Positions 6,880 through 15,115 of a stretch of DNA of 27,949 nucleotides are shown one piece after another. The notes under the pieces are model-generated. The model was not told the origin of the DNA. It saw only the letters and a program-made list of their open reading frames with translations, and did no database searches. Position numbers and translations under genes: made by a program. Source of the stretch: JAVBOJ01 sp031550755 (lineage in GTDB: Bacteria > Bacillota > Clostridia > Oscillospirales > UBA929); assembly GCA_031550755.1 (NCBI GenBank), contig JAVBOJ010000110.1, positions 1-27,949 on the forward strand, read 5' to 3'. Each line of letters starts with the position of its first letter. The stretch's first letter is position 1.

Positions 6880-8580
6880 CTAACTATACAACATGATCTC
6901 CGTTCCCTTGAACACATCGCCCGATTCGGACAGCGGGTTGCCCGAGGCGTGTACCTCGCGCAGGGCGGGGTTTTTCTTCAGCGACGAGACGGCCTTGACC
7001 TGATTGTTTTCCACATGCAGCACCCGCAATTTCGCCAGCTTGGACAGCGGCGAGACCGAGGAAATCTGATTTTTCGAGAGGTTCAGCTCCTCCAGCGCCG
7101 GACAGGCCGCCAGCGCGGAGATGTCCGACAGCGAATGCTCCGACAAATCGAGCATGCGCAGCGCCGGCAGCCCGGTAAAATCATCCAAACTTTCCAGCGC
7201 GCCGCCCGGCGCACGCAGCGCGACGAGGCTCGTACAGGCCGCCAGCGGCGCGAGGGTGGCGTACGGATTGTGCCCGCATTGCAAAACGGTCAGCGCGGCG
7301 CAGCCGGTCAGCGGCGCGAGATCGTCAATTTTGTTGTGGGAAATATCCAGATCGGTCAGCGCCGCCAGCGTGCGCAGCCCGCGCAGGTCCACCAGCTGAT
7401 TTTCCTGCGCCCAGAGTGTTTTCAGCGCCGTGAGGCCCGCCAGCGGCATGGTGTCCTCCGCGGCGTTTTGCGAGATGTCCAGCTCGGTGAGGGAAACGAG
7501 CCCCGACAGCGCCGAAAGATCGGTCAAGCTGTTGGCGCGTAGCGACAAGAAGGTCAGGCCGGTGAGGCCAGACAGCGCGGCGGGGTCGGCGATGCGGTTG
7601 TCCTCCAGGTTGAGCGATTCCAGCTTGGAAAGCCCCGCCAGCGCCTGCAAATCCGACGAATCCAGCTGAAAGCCGCGCAGGGTGAGGGAGGTCAGGTTTT
7701 GCAGCGACGCCAGCGGCGCGATGTCCACCTTGGTGCCGTCGCCGCGCAGCGAGAGCTCGCGCAGCCCGGTCACCCAGGTGAGATCCTCCAGCGTGGTATA
7801 GGCCGTGGGCGCGTCGTTTTTGAGGGATTCCACCGTCCACAGCGTCTCCGACGGGATGGCGCCCTCCGGGATGGCAACGGCCTGCCGGATCATGGCGTTC
7901 AGGGTGGGATCGACCGGCGTGACCTCCAGCCGGAGATTTTCCAGCCGGTATTCATAGGCCGCCCACGGGGAGATGAGGCCCAGCTCGTCCACTATGACGG
8001 CGCGCACGCGGGACAGCCCCGGCGGCAATGTCAGCGGAAAGGCGGCCAGATCGGTTGTGCGCGAGGGGATTTCATCATTCAGCGCCAGATAGCACGACGC
8101 GCCGGCCGGCAGCTCGGCCGAGATCGAAATGACGGTGTCATAAGAGCCGGGTGGCGGCGAAAAGACCGGCGCGGCCGGCCGCAGCGCGGCAATTTCCGCC
8201 TTGGCGAAGGGGTTTTGCACCTCGTCGAGCAGGGCGGCGGCGTCCAGCAGCTTGTCCTGCGCGACAAATACGGCGCACAGCTTGGTATAAAAGGCCGTGC
8301 GGCCGCCCTCCAGCAAGATGCCGTGCTGGAGCAGGTTTTCCGCGCGGGCGTAATTGTCGTCCTGTAAGTACAATTCGACCAGCGCGAGACGCGCGTCGGC
8401 GTCCTCGGGATGCTCCTCCAGCCGCGCGACACCCTCCCGAATGGGAAGCTCCAGCGCGGCGTCCCGCGCCAGATGACCTTCGGCGCGGCCATAGAGCAAA
8501 TCCTCGCCCCAGAGCTTCCACGCGCCGTACAGCCCGGCGATCAGCAGGGCGAAAAGCAAAAGCGACAGCAATTTTTTCAC
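6880..8580 (-). CDS. Membrane-anchored TPR / leucine-rich-repeat protein
   Basis: 566 residues from GTG at 8580, chosen because GGGAG lies 8 nt upstream; it gives MKKLLSLLLFALLIAGLYG, a signal anchor with no clear cleavage site. A TPR-like region (about 45-125, e.g. YARAENLLQHG) is followed by a segment PVFSPPPGSYDTVISIS like the chitobiase/beta-hexosaminidase C-terminal Ig-like domain (about 138-205). Then come about a dozen internalin-type 21-22-residue LRRs (about 265-555; pattern LxxLxxLxLxxNxIxDxxxL). It is predicted to lie outside the cell, held by the N-terminal helix, binding protein or glycan. No LPxTG or lipobox. It lies downstream of the response regulator in the same direction; repeats fill the 174-nt gap, so co-transcription is uncertain. 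Confidence 0.85.
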   Translation of the reverse strand: MKKLLSLLLFALLIAGLYGAWKLWGEDLLYGRAEGHLARDAALELPIREGVARLEEHPEDADARLALVELYLQDDNYARAENLLQHGILLEGGRTAFYTKLCAVFVAQDKLLDAAALLDEVQNPFAKAEIAALRPAAPVFSPPPGSYDTVISISAELPAGASCYLALNDEIPSRTTDLAAFPLTLPPGLSRVRAVIVDELGLISPWAAYEYRLENLRLEVTPVDPTLNAMIRQAVAIPEGAIPSETLWTVESLKNDAPTAYTTLEDLTWVTGLRELSLRGDGTKVDIAPLASLQNLTSLTLRGFQLDSSDLQALAGLSKLESLNLEDNRIADPAALSGLTGLTFLSLRANSLTDLSALSGLVSLTELDISQNAAEDTMPLAGLTALKTLWAQENQLVDLRGLRTLAALTDLDISHNKIDDLAPLTGCAALTVLQCGHNPYATLAPLAACTSLVALRAPGGALESLDDFTGLPALRMLDLSEHSLSDISALAACPALEELNLSKNQISSVSPLSKLAKLRVLHVENNQVKAVSSLKKNPALREVHASGNPLSESGDVFKGTEIMLYS

Positions 8581-8686
8581 GATGATTCTCCCATAATCCT
8601 CTGTGTTCTCTGTCACGCCTCGGTCGCCTCACGGGCGGCAAAATAATCTTGTTCGCTGGCCAAAATGCCGTGGCGCGAAGGACAGC

Positions 8687-8711
8687 GGGCGATTGATAAT
8701 CGCCCCTACAA
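8687..8711 (-). repeat. GTAGGGGC palindrome family B, copy 3
   Basis: GGGCGATT (8687-8694) pairs with AATCGCCC (8698-8705), followed by CTACAAC. Minus-strand reading TTGTAGGGGCGATT. It sits next to heptad copy 7. Confidence 0.8.
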
Positions 8712-8717
8712 CGCACC

Positions 8718-8760
8718 CCCGCGTCCCTATCTGTTCTCTATTATCTGATATCTGTCAACT
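8718..8760 (-). repeat. Heptad repeat family A, copy 7
   Basis: On the minus strand: AACAGTTGACAGATATCAG, degenerate heptads, then ACAGATAGGGACGCGGG. The TGA stop of the response regulator (8757-8755) lies in the first unit, so the last residues Asn-Ser are repeat-encoded. Confidence 0.8.
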
Positions 8761-9447
8761 GTTCAACAGGTACCCCGCGCCGCGGCGGGTCAGCAGCAGG
8801 ACGGGCTCGCCGGGGTTGTCCTCTATCTTTTCGCGCAGACGGCGCACCGTGACGTCCACAGTGCGCAGGTCGCCGTAATATTCGTAATTCCAGACCTTTT
8901 CCATCAGCTCCTCGCGGGAGAAGACCTGATTGGGCGTCCGCATGAGAAACGACAGCAGGTCATATTCCCGCTGAGACAGCTCCAGCGGCTGGCCCTGCTT
9001 GGAAATCTCCATCCGTCCGGCGCGCAGGGTGAGCACCCCCAGTGTCAGCGCGTCGTCCGGAACGGCGGCGGCGGGCGGCTCCTCCCGCTGGGTGCGGCGG
9101 ATGTTGGCGCGCACCCGCGCCAGCAGCTCGCGCATGGAAAAGGGTTTTGTAATATAATCGTCGGCACCGCTTTCCAGCCCGAGCACCTTGTCGGACTCCT
9201 CCTCGCGGGCGGTCAGCATCAAAATGGGAAGGGACAGCCCCTTTTCGCGCAGTCGGCGGCAGACCTCAAACCCGTCCATCACCGGCAGCATGAGATCGAG
9301 CAGCACGAGGTCGGGGTTTTCGCGCAGGGCGGTTTGCAGTCCGGATTCGCCGTCAAAGGCTTCCAGCACTTGATAGCCTTCGCGTTTGAGGTTGAAGGCG
9401 AGGATGTCCACAATGGCTTTCTCGTCCTCCACGATGAGAATTTTCAC
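8755..9447 (-). CDS. OmpR/PhoB-family response regulator, WalR (YycF)-like
   Basis: 230 residues. Receiver domain 1-118 with acidic pocket Glu7-Asp8, phospho-acceptor Asp51 in LLDLMLP, Thr79 and Lys101 in TKPFS. The winged-helix DNA-binding domain is at about 132-228. The run VWNYEYYGDLRTVDVTVRRL is very close to the recognition region of WalR/YycF, the regulator of cell-wall hydrolases in low-GC Gram-positives. No sensor kinase (walK) follows; the gene ends in heptad repeats, and the next gene is an LRR membrane protein. It lies 18 nt downstream of nudF, so the two are likely one operon. The protein looks complete, since the family ends at GVGYYL. Assignment to WalR itself is likely but unproven without the usual operon. 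Confidence 0.9.
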   Translation of the reverse strand: MKILIVEDEKAIVDILAFNLKREGYQVLEAFDGESGLQTALRENPDLVLLDLMLPVMDGFEVCRRLREKGLSLPILMLTAREEESDKVLGLESGADDYITKPFSMRELLARVRANIRRTQREEPPAAAVPDDALTLGVLTLRAGRMEISKQGQPLELSQREYDLLSFLMRTPNQVFSREELMEKVWNYEYYGDLRTVDVTVRRLREKIEDNPGEPVLLLTRRGAGYLLNS

Positions 9448-9465
9448 GGGAGCTCCCTCCTTTTG

Positions 9466-10002
9466 TCACAACCCCAGTTTTTGTTTGGCCAGCAGCACGG
9501 CAATGATGGTTTTGCCGTCGCGGATTTTGTTTTGCAAAATATCGGACACCAGCTCCTCCAGCGGCACCAGCTCGGCGGACAGCCATTCGTCCTCATCGGG
9601 GCAGGCCTCGCAGGCCGTCAGCCCCCGCGCCAGAAAGAGATGCAGCTTTTCGCCGTAACAGCCGGGGGACGGATAGGTCACCCCGAGCGGCTCGTATTGA
9701 CTGCATACAAACCCGGTTTCCTCGCGCAGCTCGCGCCGGCCGCAATCGGCGGGGTCTTCGCCGGGCTCCAGCTTGCCGGCGGGAATCTCGCGCAGGATTT
9801 CACCCATGGGATACCGGAACTGCCGCACGGTGGCGACCTTCAGATCATCGGTCAGCGCCAGCACCGCCACGCCGCCGGGATGCTCGATTACCTCGCGCAG
9901 GGCCTCCTTGCCGTCGGGCAGCAGCACCCGATCCTCGCGCACATTGACAATGCGCCCGCGAAACAGGGTCTCGCCGCTGATCCGGCGTTCTGTGAGCTCC
10001 AT
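9466..10002 (-). CDS. nudF: Nudix hydrolase, ADP-ribose pyrophosphatase type
   Basis: 178 residues. The full Nudix box Gx5Ex7REUxEExGU is at 76-98 (starts GKLEPGE, ends RELREETGF), with the Pro-Gly pair YPSPGCYGEKL typical of ADP-ribose pyrophosphatases about 16 residues after it. The family splits ADP-ribose into AMP and ribose 5-phosphate in the cytosol. ATG at 10002 is preceded by AAAGGAGG with good spacing. It heads a likely operon with the response regulator. The upstream gap holds a nested inverted repeat and two candidate -10 boxes. Substrate is inferred from family resemblance. Confidence 0.92.
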   Translation of the reverse strand: MELTERRISGETLFRGRIVNVREDRVLLPDGKEALREVIEHPGGVAVLALTDDLKVATVRQFRYPMGEILREIPAGKLEPGEDPADCGRRELREETGFVCSQYEPLGVTYPSPGCYGEKLHLFLARGLTACEACPDEDEWLSAELVPLEELVSDILQNKIRDGKTIIAVLLAKQKLGL

Positions 10003-10026
10003 CCTCCCGCCTCCTTTGTTCTCTAT

Positions 10027-10086
10027 AGTATATCATAGCCGCTCGGAATGTCTCTTCCGGGAACGTTTTTCCCTGCGGCTATTATA
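10027..10086 (-). promoter_or_regulatory. nudF upstream region: nested inverted repeats and two -10-like boxes
   Basis: ATAGCCGC (10035-10042) pairs with GCGGCTAT (10075-10082), enclosing GGGAA (10059-10063)/TTCCC (10069-10073). On the minus strand TATAAT (10086-10081) and TATACT (10032-10027) flank the structure. Neither has a good -35 at 16-18 nt. Possible promoter pair with a regulator site; speculative. Confidence 0.4.
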
Positions 10087-10151
10087 TCACATTGAGAAAA
10101 AAGGAAAAGGGGGTTTTGAAAATTGAAACGGAGAGATCTGGGGCGTCTCCT

Positions 10152-10186
10152 CCCCGTCCCTATCTGTTATCTGGTATCCGTCTGTC
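10152..10186 (-). repeat. Heptad repeat family A, copy 8
   Basis: Minus-strand reading: GGATACCAGATAACAGATAG, then GGACGGGG. It lies between the divergent starts of nudF and the DUF327 gene, so it is not at a gene 3' end. Confidence 0.65.
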
Positions 10187-10196
10187 CTCCCCCCTC

Positions 10197-10225
10197 TTGC
10201 CTTTTTTCTCTTTTTGCGGTAGGAT
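10197..10225 (+). promoter_or_regulatory. Promoter of the YaaR-like gene
   Basis: -35 TTGCCT at 10197-10202, 17-nt spacer, -10 TAGGAT at 10220-10225, about 33 nt before the start codon. Confidence 0.55.
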
Positions 10226-10258
10226 AAAAGCATTCTCGGACAAAGCGGGGGTGTTGCC

Positions 10259-10708
10259 ATGAAAATATCCGAGCTCTCGGCCATGAACAATCTGGTCAAG
10301 ACCCAGACCGGCGTGGAGCAAAAGCACGACGGCCCCAAGGGCTTTGTGTTCAAAAACGAGCTGTCCTCCCTCAACCAGAAAAACTGCGCCGAGGCGCTGG
10401 AAGCCATGCACGCGGGCATTGCCAAGCAGGGCGAAACGGTGGCGCGCCGGTGCGATATTTTGGAGTTCAAGCGGTACCGCGAGATGGTCGCCGAGTTTAT
10501 GGGCGAGGCGGTGCGCTTTGTCTTTCAGTTTAAAAAGCAGTCCACGCTGGACGCGCGCGGCCGCCACCGGATTTACGCTATCATCAAACGGGTAAACGAA
10601 AAGCTGGAGCGGCTCGCCCGCGAAATGCTCGCGGGGCAGGCCGACCAGCTCGCCGTCATGGAAACGATGGACGAAATCCGCGGGATGCTGATGGATTTGT
10701 ATTTATAG
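10259..10708 (+). CDS. YaaR family protein (DUF327)
   Basis: 149 residues. The C-terminal half shows the family pattern: a helix around EFKRYREMVAEFMGEAV, then LDARGRHRIYAIIKRVNEKL, and the C-terminal MDEIRGMLMDLYL. B. subtilis YaaR is the name-giving member. The biochemical role is not established as far as I know. The family is small, soluble, helical and cytosolic. ATG at 10259 is preceded by GCGGGGGTG, an acceptable site. In many Firmicutes yaaR sits near tmk/holB; here it stands alone. Its stop overlaps the stop of the convergent LRR gene by 6 nt (10703-10708). Confidence 0.87.
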   Translation: MKISELSAMNNLVKTQTGVEQKHDGPKGFVFKNELSSLNQKNCAEALEAMHAGIAKQGETVARRCDILEFKRYREMVAEFMGEAVRFVFQFKKQSTLDARGRHRIYAIIKRVNEKLERLAREMLAGQADQLAVMETMDEIRGMLMDLYL

Positions 10709-12727
10709 GGAATAGGGGTAGTAGGGGAAGATGTCGTCGTAGGGTTGCCATTTGTCTCCGTCTATGCATATCCCGCCTTTACGGGTTTCGGTGATCTGCC
10801 AGACTCCGTCGGTCTTTTTGAAAATAAATTCCCAGGCGGGCCAGCACCCGCCGGGGAACAGCGTAGGGAGGCTTGACAGATCCAGCAGGATCTCGGTTTC
10901 ATTTACCGCCTCGCAGGAATCGAATGTATACCGATAAGAACCCTCGCCCCGATACGCCCGTGTGCGGCACTCCTTGCCCGTCAGGCAGAGTGCTGCCCGG
11001 GCTTTTTCCGTTTTGGCGTCCAGCGGGAACCAGGATTTTAAAACCAAGCCCGCTTCCAGCACGGGCGGCGGGTCGCCGGGCTGCCATTTGTCCTGCGCAA
11101 ACGCGGCGTCCAGCGCGGCGGCGGCGATCTGCTTGCGCTCGGCCTCGGAGAGGAAGTCCGGCCATGTGAGCGGCTTGTCATCCGCCGGCGGCGGGAGGTA
11201 GTTGTACGCGGCGGAGAAATCCTTCAGCCGCGGCGCGTTTTCCAGCCCGCCCAGCGAGGTGATCTCGTTGTCGTCCAGATTCAAAAAGGTCAGCGACGGA
11301 AGCTCCGGCAGCACCACCCGCCCGGCCAGCGCGTTGAAGCGGAGGTCGAGGATTTCCAGCGCCGGTTTGTCCTTCAGCGCCGCAAGGTCGGAGAGGTGGT
11401 TTTCCCCGAGGTCGAGATAGACAAGCTCGGCTTTGTCCGCCAGCGCCGCCATGTTCCACAGGCCGCAGCGCGGCATGACCAGCGTTTTGAGATGGGTCAT
11501 GCCCGCCGTGAAGTTGAGGTTTAAAACCGCGCCCTCCTGTTCGCTTCTCAGGCAGAGATGCTCCAGCGCCGGGGAGGTCAGTCCGTTGGCGCTGCGGATT
11601 TCCTCGGCGTCGAGCAGAAGCTTGCGCAGGTTGGGCTTGTTTTGCAGGAATCGGAGATCCTTCACCACCCCGGCGGACAGGACGGACAGCTCCTCCAGCC
11701 CGGTCAGCGGCGCGAGCGCCGGCAGCAGTCCGTCACACGGCTCACTGATCTCCATCCACAGGCGTTTGAGTTTTGTCAGCTTGCTCAAAAGCTCCGGGTG
11801 GGAGGCCGAACCGGCATCGAGCGTCAACCTATCCATGTTGGGAAACTGGGTCAGGACGGACAGGTCGGCGTCGCAACCAGAATACGTATACAGCCACACG
11901 TTTTTGATTTGCGCCTTGCCGGGGAAATCTGCCAACCATGGGGTTTTATCGATGGGAAGCCCCAGCGCGGTCAGGCGGGGCGCGGGGATGAGCTGCGCCG
12001 GCGAGGACGGGATGAAATTGCGAAGCTCCAGCTCCTCCAGCGCGGTCAGGCGGGACAGCAGCAGTCCCTCGGCGCTGGGTGCGTCCAGCGTCAGACGGCG
12101 CAGATTGGGCAGCTCGTGCAGCACCTGCGCGTTTTTCAGCGGCCGGCCGGTTTCGTTGACGATGGTCAGCTCCTTCAGCCAGCGCAGGTGTTTGAGGTCG
12201 GACAGGTCGGCGTCGTCGCGAATCGCCAGCGTCAGGGATTTAACCCGCGCGACGATCTTTTCGGTGATGGGAAGTCTTTCCGGAATATCATAGCGCATCA
12301 CCCGCAGGATATCTTTGTTTGTGATCGGTATCACCCGGTCGGTGGGCATGTGGATCAGCACCGTCCGCGTCGCCTGATCCCAGGTAACCAGCGCGTCAAA
12401 TTCCTCGCAGACCGCCCGCAGCGGGACAAAGAGCTGCCCGTCGCGCGAAATCGGGACGGCTGTCATGCCGTCGTCCTCCCGCGAAAAAACCGCCTCCCCG
12501 GCGGCCTCATCCCATGTCACCGACACGCCCAGGGCCTCAAACACGCCGCCGGACAGCGGCGCCACGGTGCGCCCGTTTTCCAGAAACGGCTGCGCGCCGG
12601 AAAAAACGACGGGGTTTCCGTCCACAACGACGCGGACGGACGGCGCTCCGGCGGCCAGCGCCGGGGCGGGCAGCAGGGAAACGCACAGACAGCACAGCAG
12701 AAGGACGCAGCAAAGACGTTTTTTCAT
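10703..12727 (-). CDS. Secreted protein: copper-amine-oxidase-like domain, leucine-rich repeats, unknown C-terminal domain
   Basis: 674 residues from ATG at 12727, preceded by AAAGGAG; a longer frame starts 13 codons upstream but lacks a site. MKKRLCCVLLLCCLCVSLLPAPALAAG is split here as a Lys-Arg start, a hydrophobic core and an ALA-A cleavage site near residue 26. Residues ~30-130 match the copper amine oxidase N-terminal-like domain (VVDGNPVVF, FVPLRAVCEEFDALVTWD), common in Clostridia surface proteins and not itself an oxidase. About 14 irregular LRRs follow (~160-480). The last ~190 residues, after LPPPADDKPLTWP, are rich in Trp and Cys (ending FPYYPYSL); I do not recognise them, and they contain a region resembling NTF2-like or DUF4829-type domains only in length. 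No cell-wall anchor is seen, so it is either secreted or held by its domains. Confidence 0.82.
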   Translation of the reverse strand: MKKRLCCVLLLCCLCVSLLPAPALAAGAPSVRVVVDGNPVVFSGAQPFLENGRTVAPLSGGVFEALGVSVTWDEAAGEAVFSREDDGMTAVPISRDGQLFVPLRAVCEEFDALVTWDQATRTVLIHMPTDRVIPITNKDILRVMRYDIPERLPITEKIVARVKSLTLAIRDDADLSDLKHLRWLKELTIVNETGRPLKNAQVLHELPNLRRLTLDAPSAEGLLLSRLTALEELELRNFIPSSPAQLIPAPRLTALGLPIDKTPWLADFPGKAQIKNVWLYTYSGCDADLSVLTQFPNMDRLTLDAGSASHPELLSKLTKLKRLWMEISEPCDGLLPALAPLTGLEELSVLSAGVVKDLRFLQNKPNLRKLLLDAEEIRSANGLTSPALEHLCLRSEQEGAVLNLNFTAGMTHLKTLVMPRCGLWNMAALADKAELVYLDLGENHLSDLAALKDKPALEILDLRFNALAGRVVLPELPSLTFLNLDDNEITSLGGLENAPRLKDFSAAYNYLPPPADDKPLTWPDFLSEAERKQIAAAALDAAFAQDKWQPGDPPPVLEAGLVLKSWFPLDAKTEKARAALCLTGKECRTRAYRGEGSYRYTFDSCEAVNETEILLDLSSLPTLFPGGCWPAWEFIFKKTDGVWQITETRKGGICIDGDKWQPYDDIFPYYPYSL

Positions 12728-12764
12728 GATGACAGGCTCCTTTTGGATGAATTCCCCCAACCTC

Positions 12765-12793
12765 ATTGTAATCTATTTTCCGCGTGAATACAA
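12765..12793 (-). promoter_or_regulatory. Promoter of the secreted LRR gene
   Basis: Minus strand: -35 TTGTAT at 12793-12788, 17-nt spacer, -10 TACAAT at 12770-12765. Its -35 box lies 10 nt from the divergent glyS -35 box. Confidence 0.65.
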
Positions 12794-12803
12794 GGGTTTG
12801 CGG

Positions 12804-12831
12804 TTGACAACCGCCGCAAAAGCCGTATAAT
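12804..12831 (+). promoter_or_regulatory. Promoter of glyS
   Basis: Consensus -35 TTGACA at 12804-12809, 16-nt spacer, -10 TATAAT at 12826-12831. The expected transcript start near 12838 leaves a ~35-nt leader, too short for a T-box. Confidence 0.85.
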
Positions 12832-12872
12832 GAAAGGAAGTACAAAAATCTGTGACCATAAAGAGGGTTTCT

Positions 12873-14252
12873 ATGAAAAATTCTGAAAAATCGATGGAAA
12901 AACTCGTCGCGCTGTGCAAGGGGCGGGGCTTTGTCTTCCCCGGCTCGGAAATTTATGGAGGGCTGGCCAATTCGTGGGATTACGGCCCGTTGGGCGTCGA
13001 GTTTAAAAACAATGTCAAACGCGCGTGGTGGAAAAAATTTATTCAGGAGAATCCGTACAATGTGGGGCTGGACAGCTCCATCCTCCTGAACCCGCGCGTA
13101 TGGGTGGCGTCCGGCCATGTCGTCAACTTCAACGATCCGCTGATTGACTGCAAGGCCTGCAAAATGCGCCACCGCGCCGATCATCTGCTGGAGCAGAACG
13201 CCGTCAATCCCGCCGGATGGTCCAACGAGCAGATGAGCGATTATATCACCGAACACAAAATTCCCTGTCCGAGCTGCGGCAAGACGGATTTTACCCCCAT
13301 CCGCAAGTTCAACATGATGTTCAAAACCCATCAGGGCGTCACCGAGGACAGCGCGACCGAGCTCTATCTGCGACCGGAAACGGCGCAGGGTATTTTTGTC
13401 AACTTTAAAAATATCGCCCGAGCCACCCGCCGCAAAATCCCCTTCGGCGTGGGGCAGATCGGCAAGTCCTTCCGCAATGAGATCACGCCGGGCAACTTCA
13501 TCTTCCGGACGCGCGAGTTTGAGCAGATGGAGATGGAATTTTTCTGCCAGCCGGGCACCGAGCTGACCTGGTTTGCCTATTGGAAGGAATTTTGCAAAAA
13601 CTGGCTCTTAACGCTGGGGCTCAAGGAAGAGAACCTGCGCCTGCGCGACCATGAGAAGGAAGAGCTGTCGCATTATAGTAACGCCACGACCGACTTTGAG
13701 TTTTTGTTCCCCTTCGGCTGGGGCGAGCTCTGGGGCGTCGCGAGCCGTACGAATTTTGACCTCACCGCCCACCAAAAGGAGAGCGGCGAGGGGATGGAAT
13801 ATTTCGATCAGGAAAACGGCGAGAAGTTTATCCCCTATGTTGTCGAGCCGGCGCTCGGCGTCGAGCGCATGGCGCTGGCCTTCCTTTGCGACGCGTACGA
13901 CGAGGAGGTCGTGGACGCCGAGAAAAACGACGTGCGCGTCGTGCTGCGGCTGCATCCCGCCCTCGCGCCGTACAAGGCGGCGGTGCTGCCGCTGTCCAAA
14001 AAGCTGGCCGAGGACGCCCGCCCCGTCTGGGAAGCGCTGGCGAAAAAATGGCCGGTTGATTTCGACGAGGCCGGCTCCATCGGCAAGCGCTACCGCCGGC
14101 AGGACGACATCGGTACGCCGTATTGCGTCACCTTTGACTTTGACAGCCAAACCGACGGCTGCGTCACGGTGCGCGACCGCGACAGCATGGAGCAGGAGCG
14201 GATACCGGTGAGCGAGCTGGCGGCGTATTTGGAAAAGAGACTGGAATATTAA
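12873..14252 (+). CDS. glyS: Glycyl-tRNA synthetase, single-chain (alpha2) type
   Basis: 459 residues; charges tRNA-Gly with glycine in the cytosol. Class II motifs are present: motif 1 region YGPLGVEFKNN at 38-48, motif 2 FRNEITPGNFIFRTREFEQ at 200-218, motif 3 EPALGVERMALAFL at 325-338. The anticodon-binding domain begins near APYKAAVLPLSK. Two Cys pairs, CKAC (93-96) and CPSC (132-135), could hold a zinc ion in the insertion. This is the short alpha2 enzyme, not the two-gene alpha2beta2 enzyme. ATG at 12873 follows AGAGGG; a GTG at 12852 is in frame but lacks a site. GNAT and cupin genes follow on the same strand. Confidence 0.97.
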   Translation: MKNSEKSMEKLVALCKGRGFVFPGSEIYGGLANSWDYGPLGVEFKNNVKRAWWKKFIQENPYNVGLDSSILLNPRVWVASGHVVNFNDPLIDCKACKMRHRADHLLEQNAVNPAGWSNEQMSDYITEHKIPCPSCGKTDFTPIRKFNMMFKTHQGVTEDSATELYLRPETAQGIFVNFKNIARATRRKIPFGVGQIGKSFRNEITPGNFIFRTREFEQMEMEFFCQPGTELTWFAYWKEFCKNWLLTLGLKEENLRLRDHEKEELSHYSNATTDFEFLFPFGWGELWGVASRTNFDLTAHQKESGEGMEYFDQENGEKFIPYVVEPALGVERMALAFLCDAYDEEVVDAEKNDVRVVLRLHPALAPYKAAVLPLSKKLAEDARPVWEALAKKWPVDFDEAGSIGKRYRRQDDIGTPYCVTFDFDSQTDGCVTVRDRDSMEQERIPVSELAAYLEKRLEY

Positions 14253-14304
14253 AACACTGAGACGGCGCGTGAGGATTTGATCAGTGGTTGCCTAAGGAGG
14301 AGGG

Positions 14305-15105
14305 ATGTCCATGGACATAACACTGCGCCGCGAGCGCCCGGAGGATTACCGCGTCGTCGAGGAGCTGACGCGGGAGGCCTTTTGGGGCAAAACCCGCCCC
14401 GATTGCGACGAGCATCTGCTGGCCCACCGTATGCGCGCCGTGCCGGCGTTCGTCCCGGAACTGGACTGGGTGGCCGAGGCCGGAGGGCAAATTGTCGGCA
14501 ATATCCTGTACACCCTGAGCAAAATCGTAACCGAGGACGGCGCGGCGTATGAAACCCTCAGCTTCGGCCCGCTCAGCGTCCTGCCCGCCTGGCAGAACCG
14601 GGGCGTTGGCGGGGCGCTTTTGACCCATACCATCGCGGAGGCCAAACGGCTGGGATACCGGGCCATCCTCTTTTTCGGCCACCCGGATTATTACCCGCGC
14701 TACGGATTCCGGCGGGCGTCCGAATTTCACGTCACCACCTCCACGGGCGACAGCTTCGACGCCTTTATGGCCATGCCGCTGTTTGACGGCGCGTTGGACG
14801 GGATCACCGGCCGGTATTACGAGGATCCGGTGTTTGAGATCAGCGAGGAGGACGCGCTGGCGTTTGACAAGACCTTCCCGCCCAAGGAACGGCGCGATCC
14901 GCCGTCGGCTGCGCTTCTGTTGGAAGCGTTGCCGCCGGAAGCCGCGGACGCCCTGCGGGAACATAAAATCGCCCATCTGGGCGACATGGGGCGGTACAGC
15001 CAGCGCGAAACCGGCCGGTGGAACGGGATGGACGCCGCTGCGCTGGAGACCGTGCGCGCGGTGATGCGGATAAGCGGATACCGCTGGGGCGAGAAGAAAA
15101 AATGA
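14305..15105 (+). CDS. GNAT-family N-acetyltransferase with C-terminal extension
   Basis: 266 residues. The GNAT fold is at about 1-165: an ITLRRERPEDY opening, GGQIVGNILY, the acetyl-CoA loop VLPAWQNRGVGGALL (Q/RxxGxG/A) and then FGHPDYYPRYGF, characteristic of YhbS-like acetyltransferases. About 100 further residues include FEISEEDALAFDKTFPPKE, which many YhbS-like Firmicutes proteins carry. The acceptor substrate is unknown. AAGGAGG at 14294-14300 lies 4 nt from ATG 14305 and 10 nt from ATG 14311, so the start may be the second. It lies 52 nt after glyS, with a weak CACTGA/TCAGTG hairpin between, and 10 nt before the cupin gene. Confidence 0.88.
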   Translation: MSMDITLRRERPEDYRVVEELTREAFWGKTRPDCDEHLLAHRMRAVPAFVPELDWVAEAGGQIVGNILYTLSKIVTEDGAAYETLSFGPLSVLPAWQNRGVGGALLTHTIAEAKRLGYRAILFFGHPDYYPRYGFRRASEFHVTTSTGDSFDAFMAMPLFDGALDGITGRYYEDPVFEISEEDALAFDKTFPPKERRDPPSAALLLEALPPEAADALREHKIAHLGDMGRYSQRETGRWNGMDAAALETVRAVMRISGYRWGEKKK

Positions 15106-15115
15106 GGTGAAAGCC

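Noticed and set aside
12838..12872. T-box riboswitch upstream of glyS
   Set aside because: The leader from the strong promoter to the start codon is about 35 nt and has no terminator, too short for a T-box.
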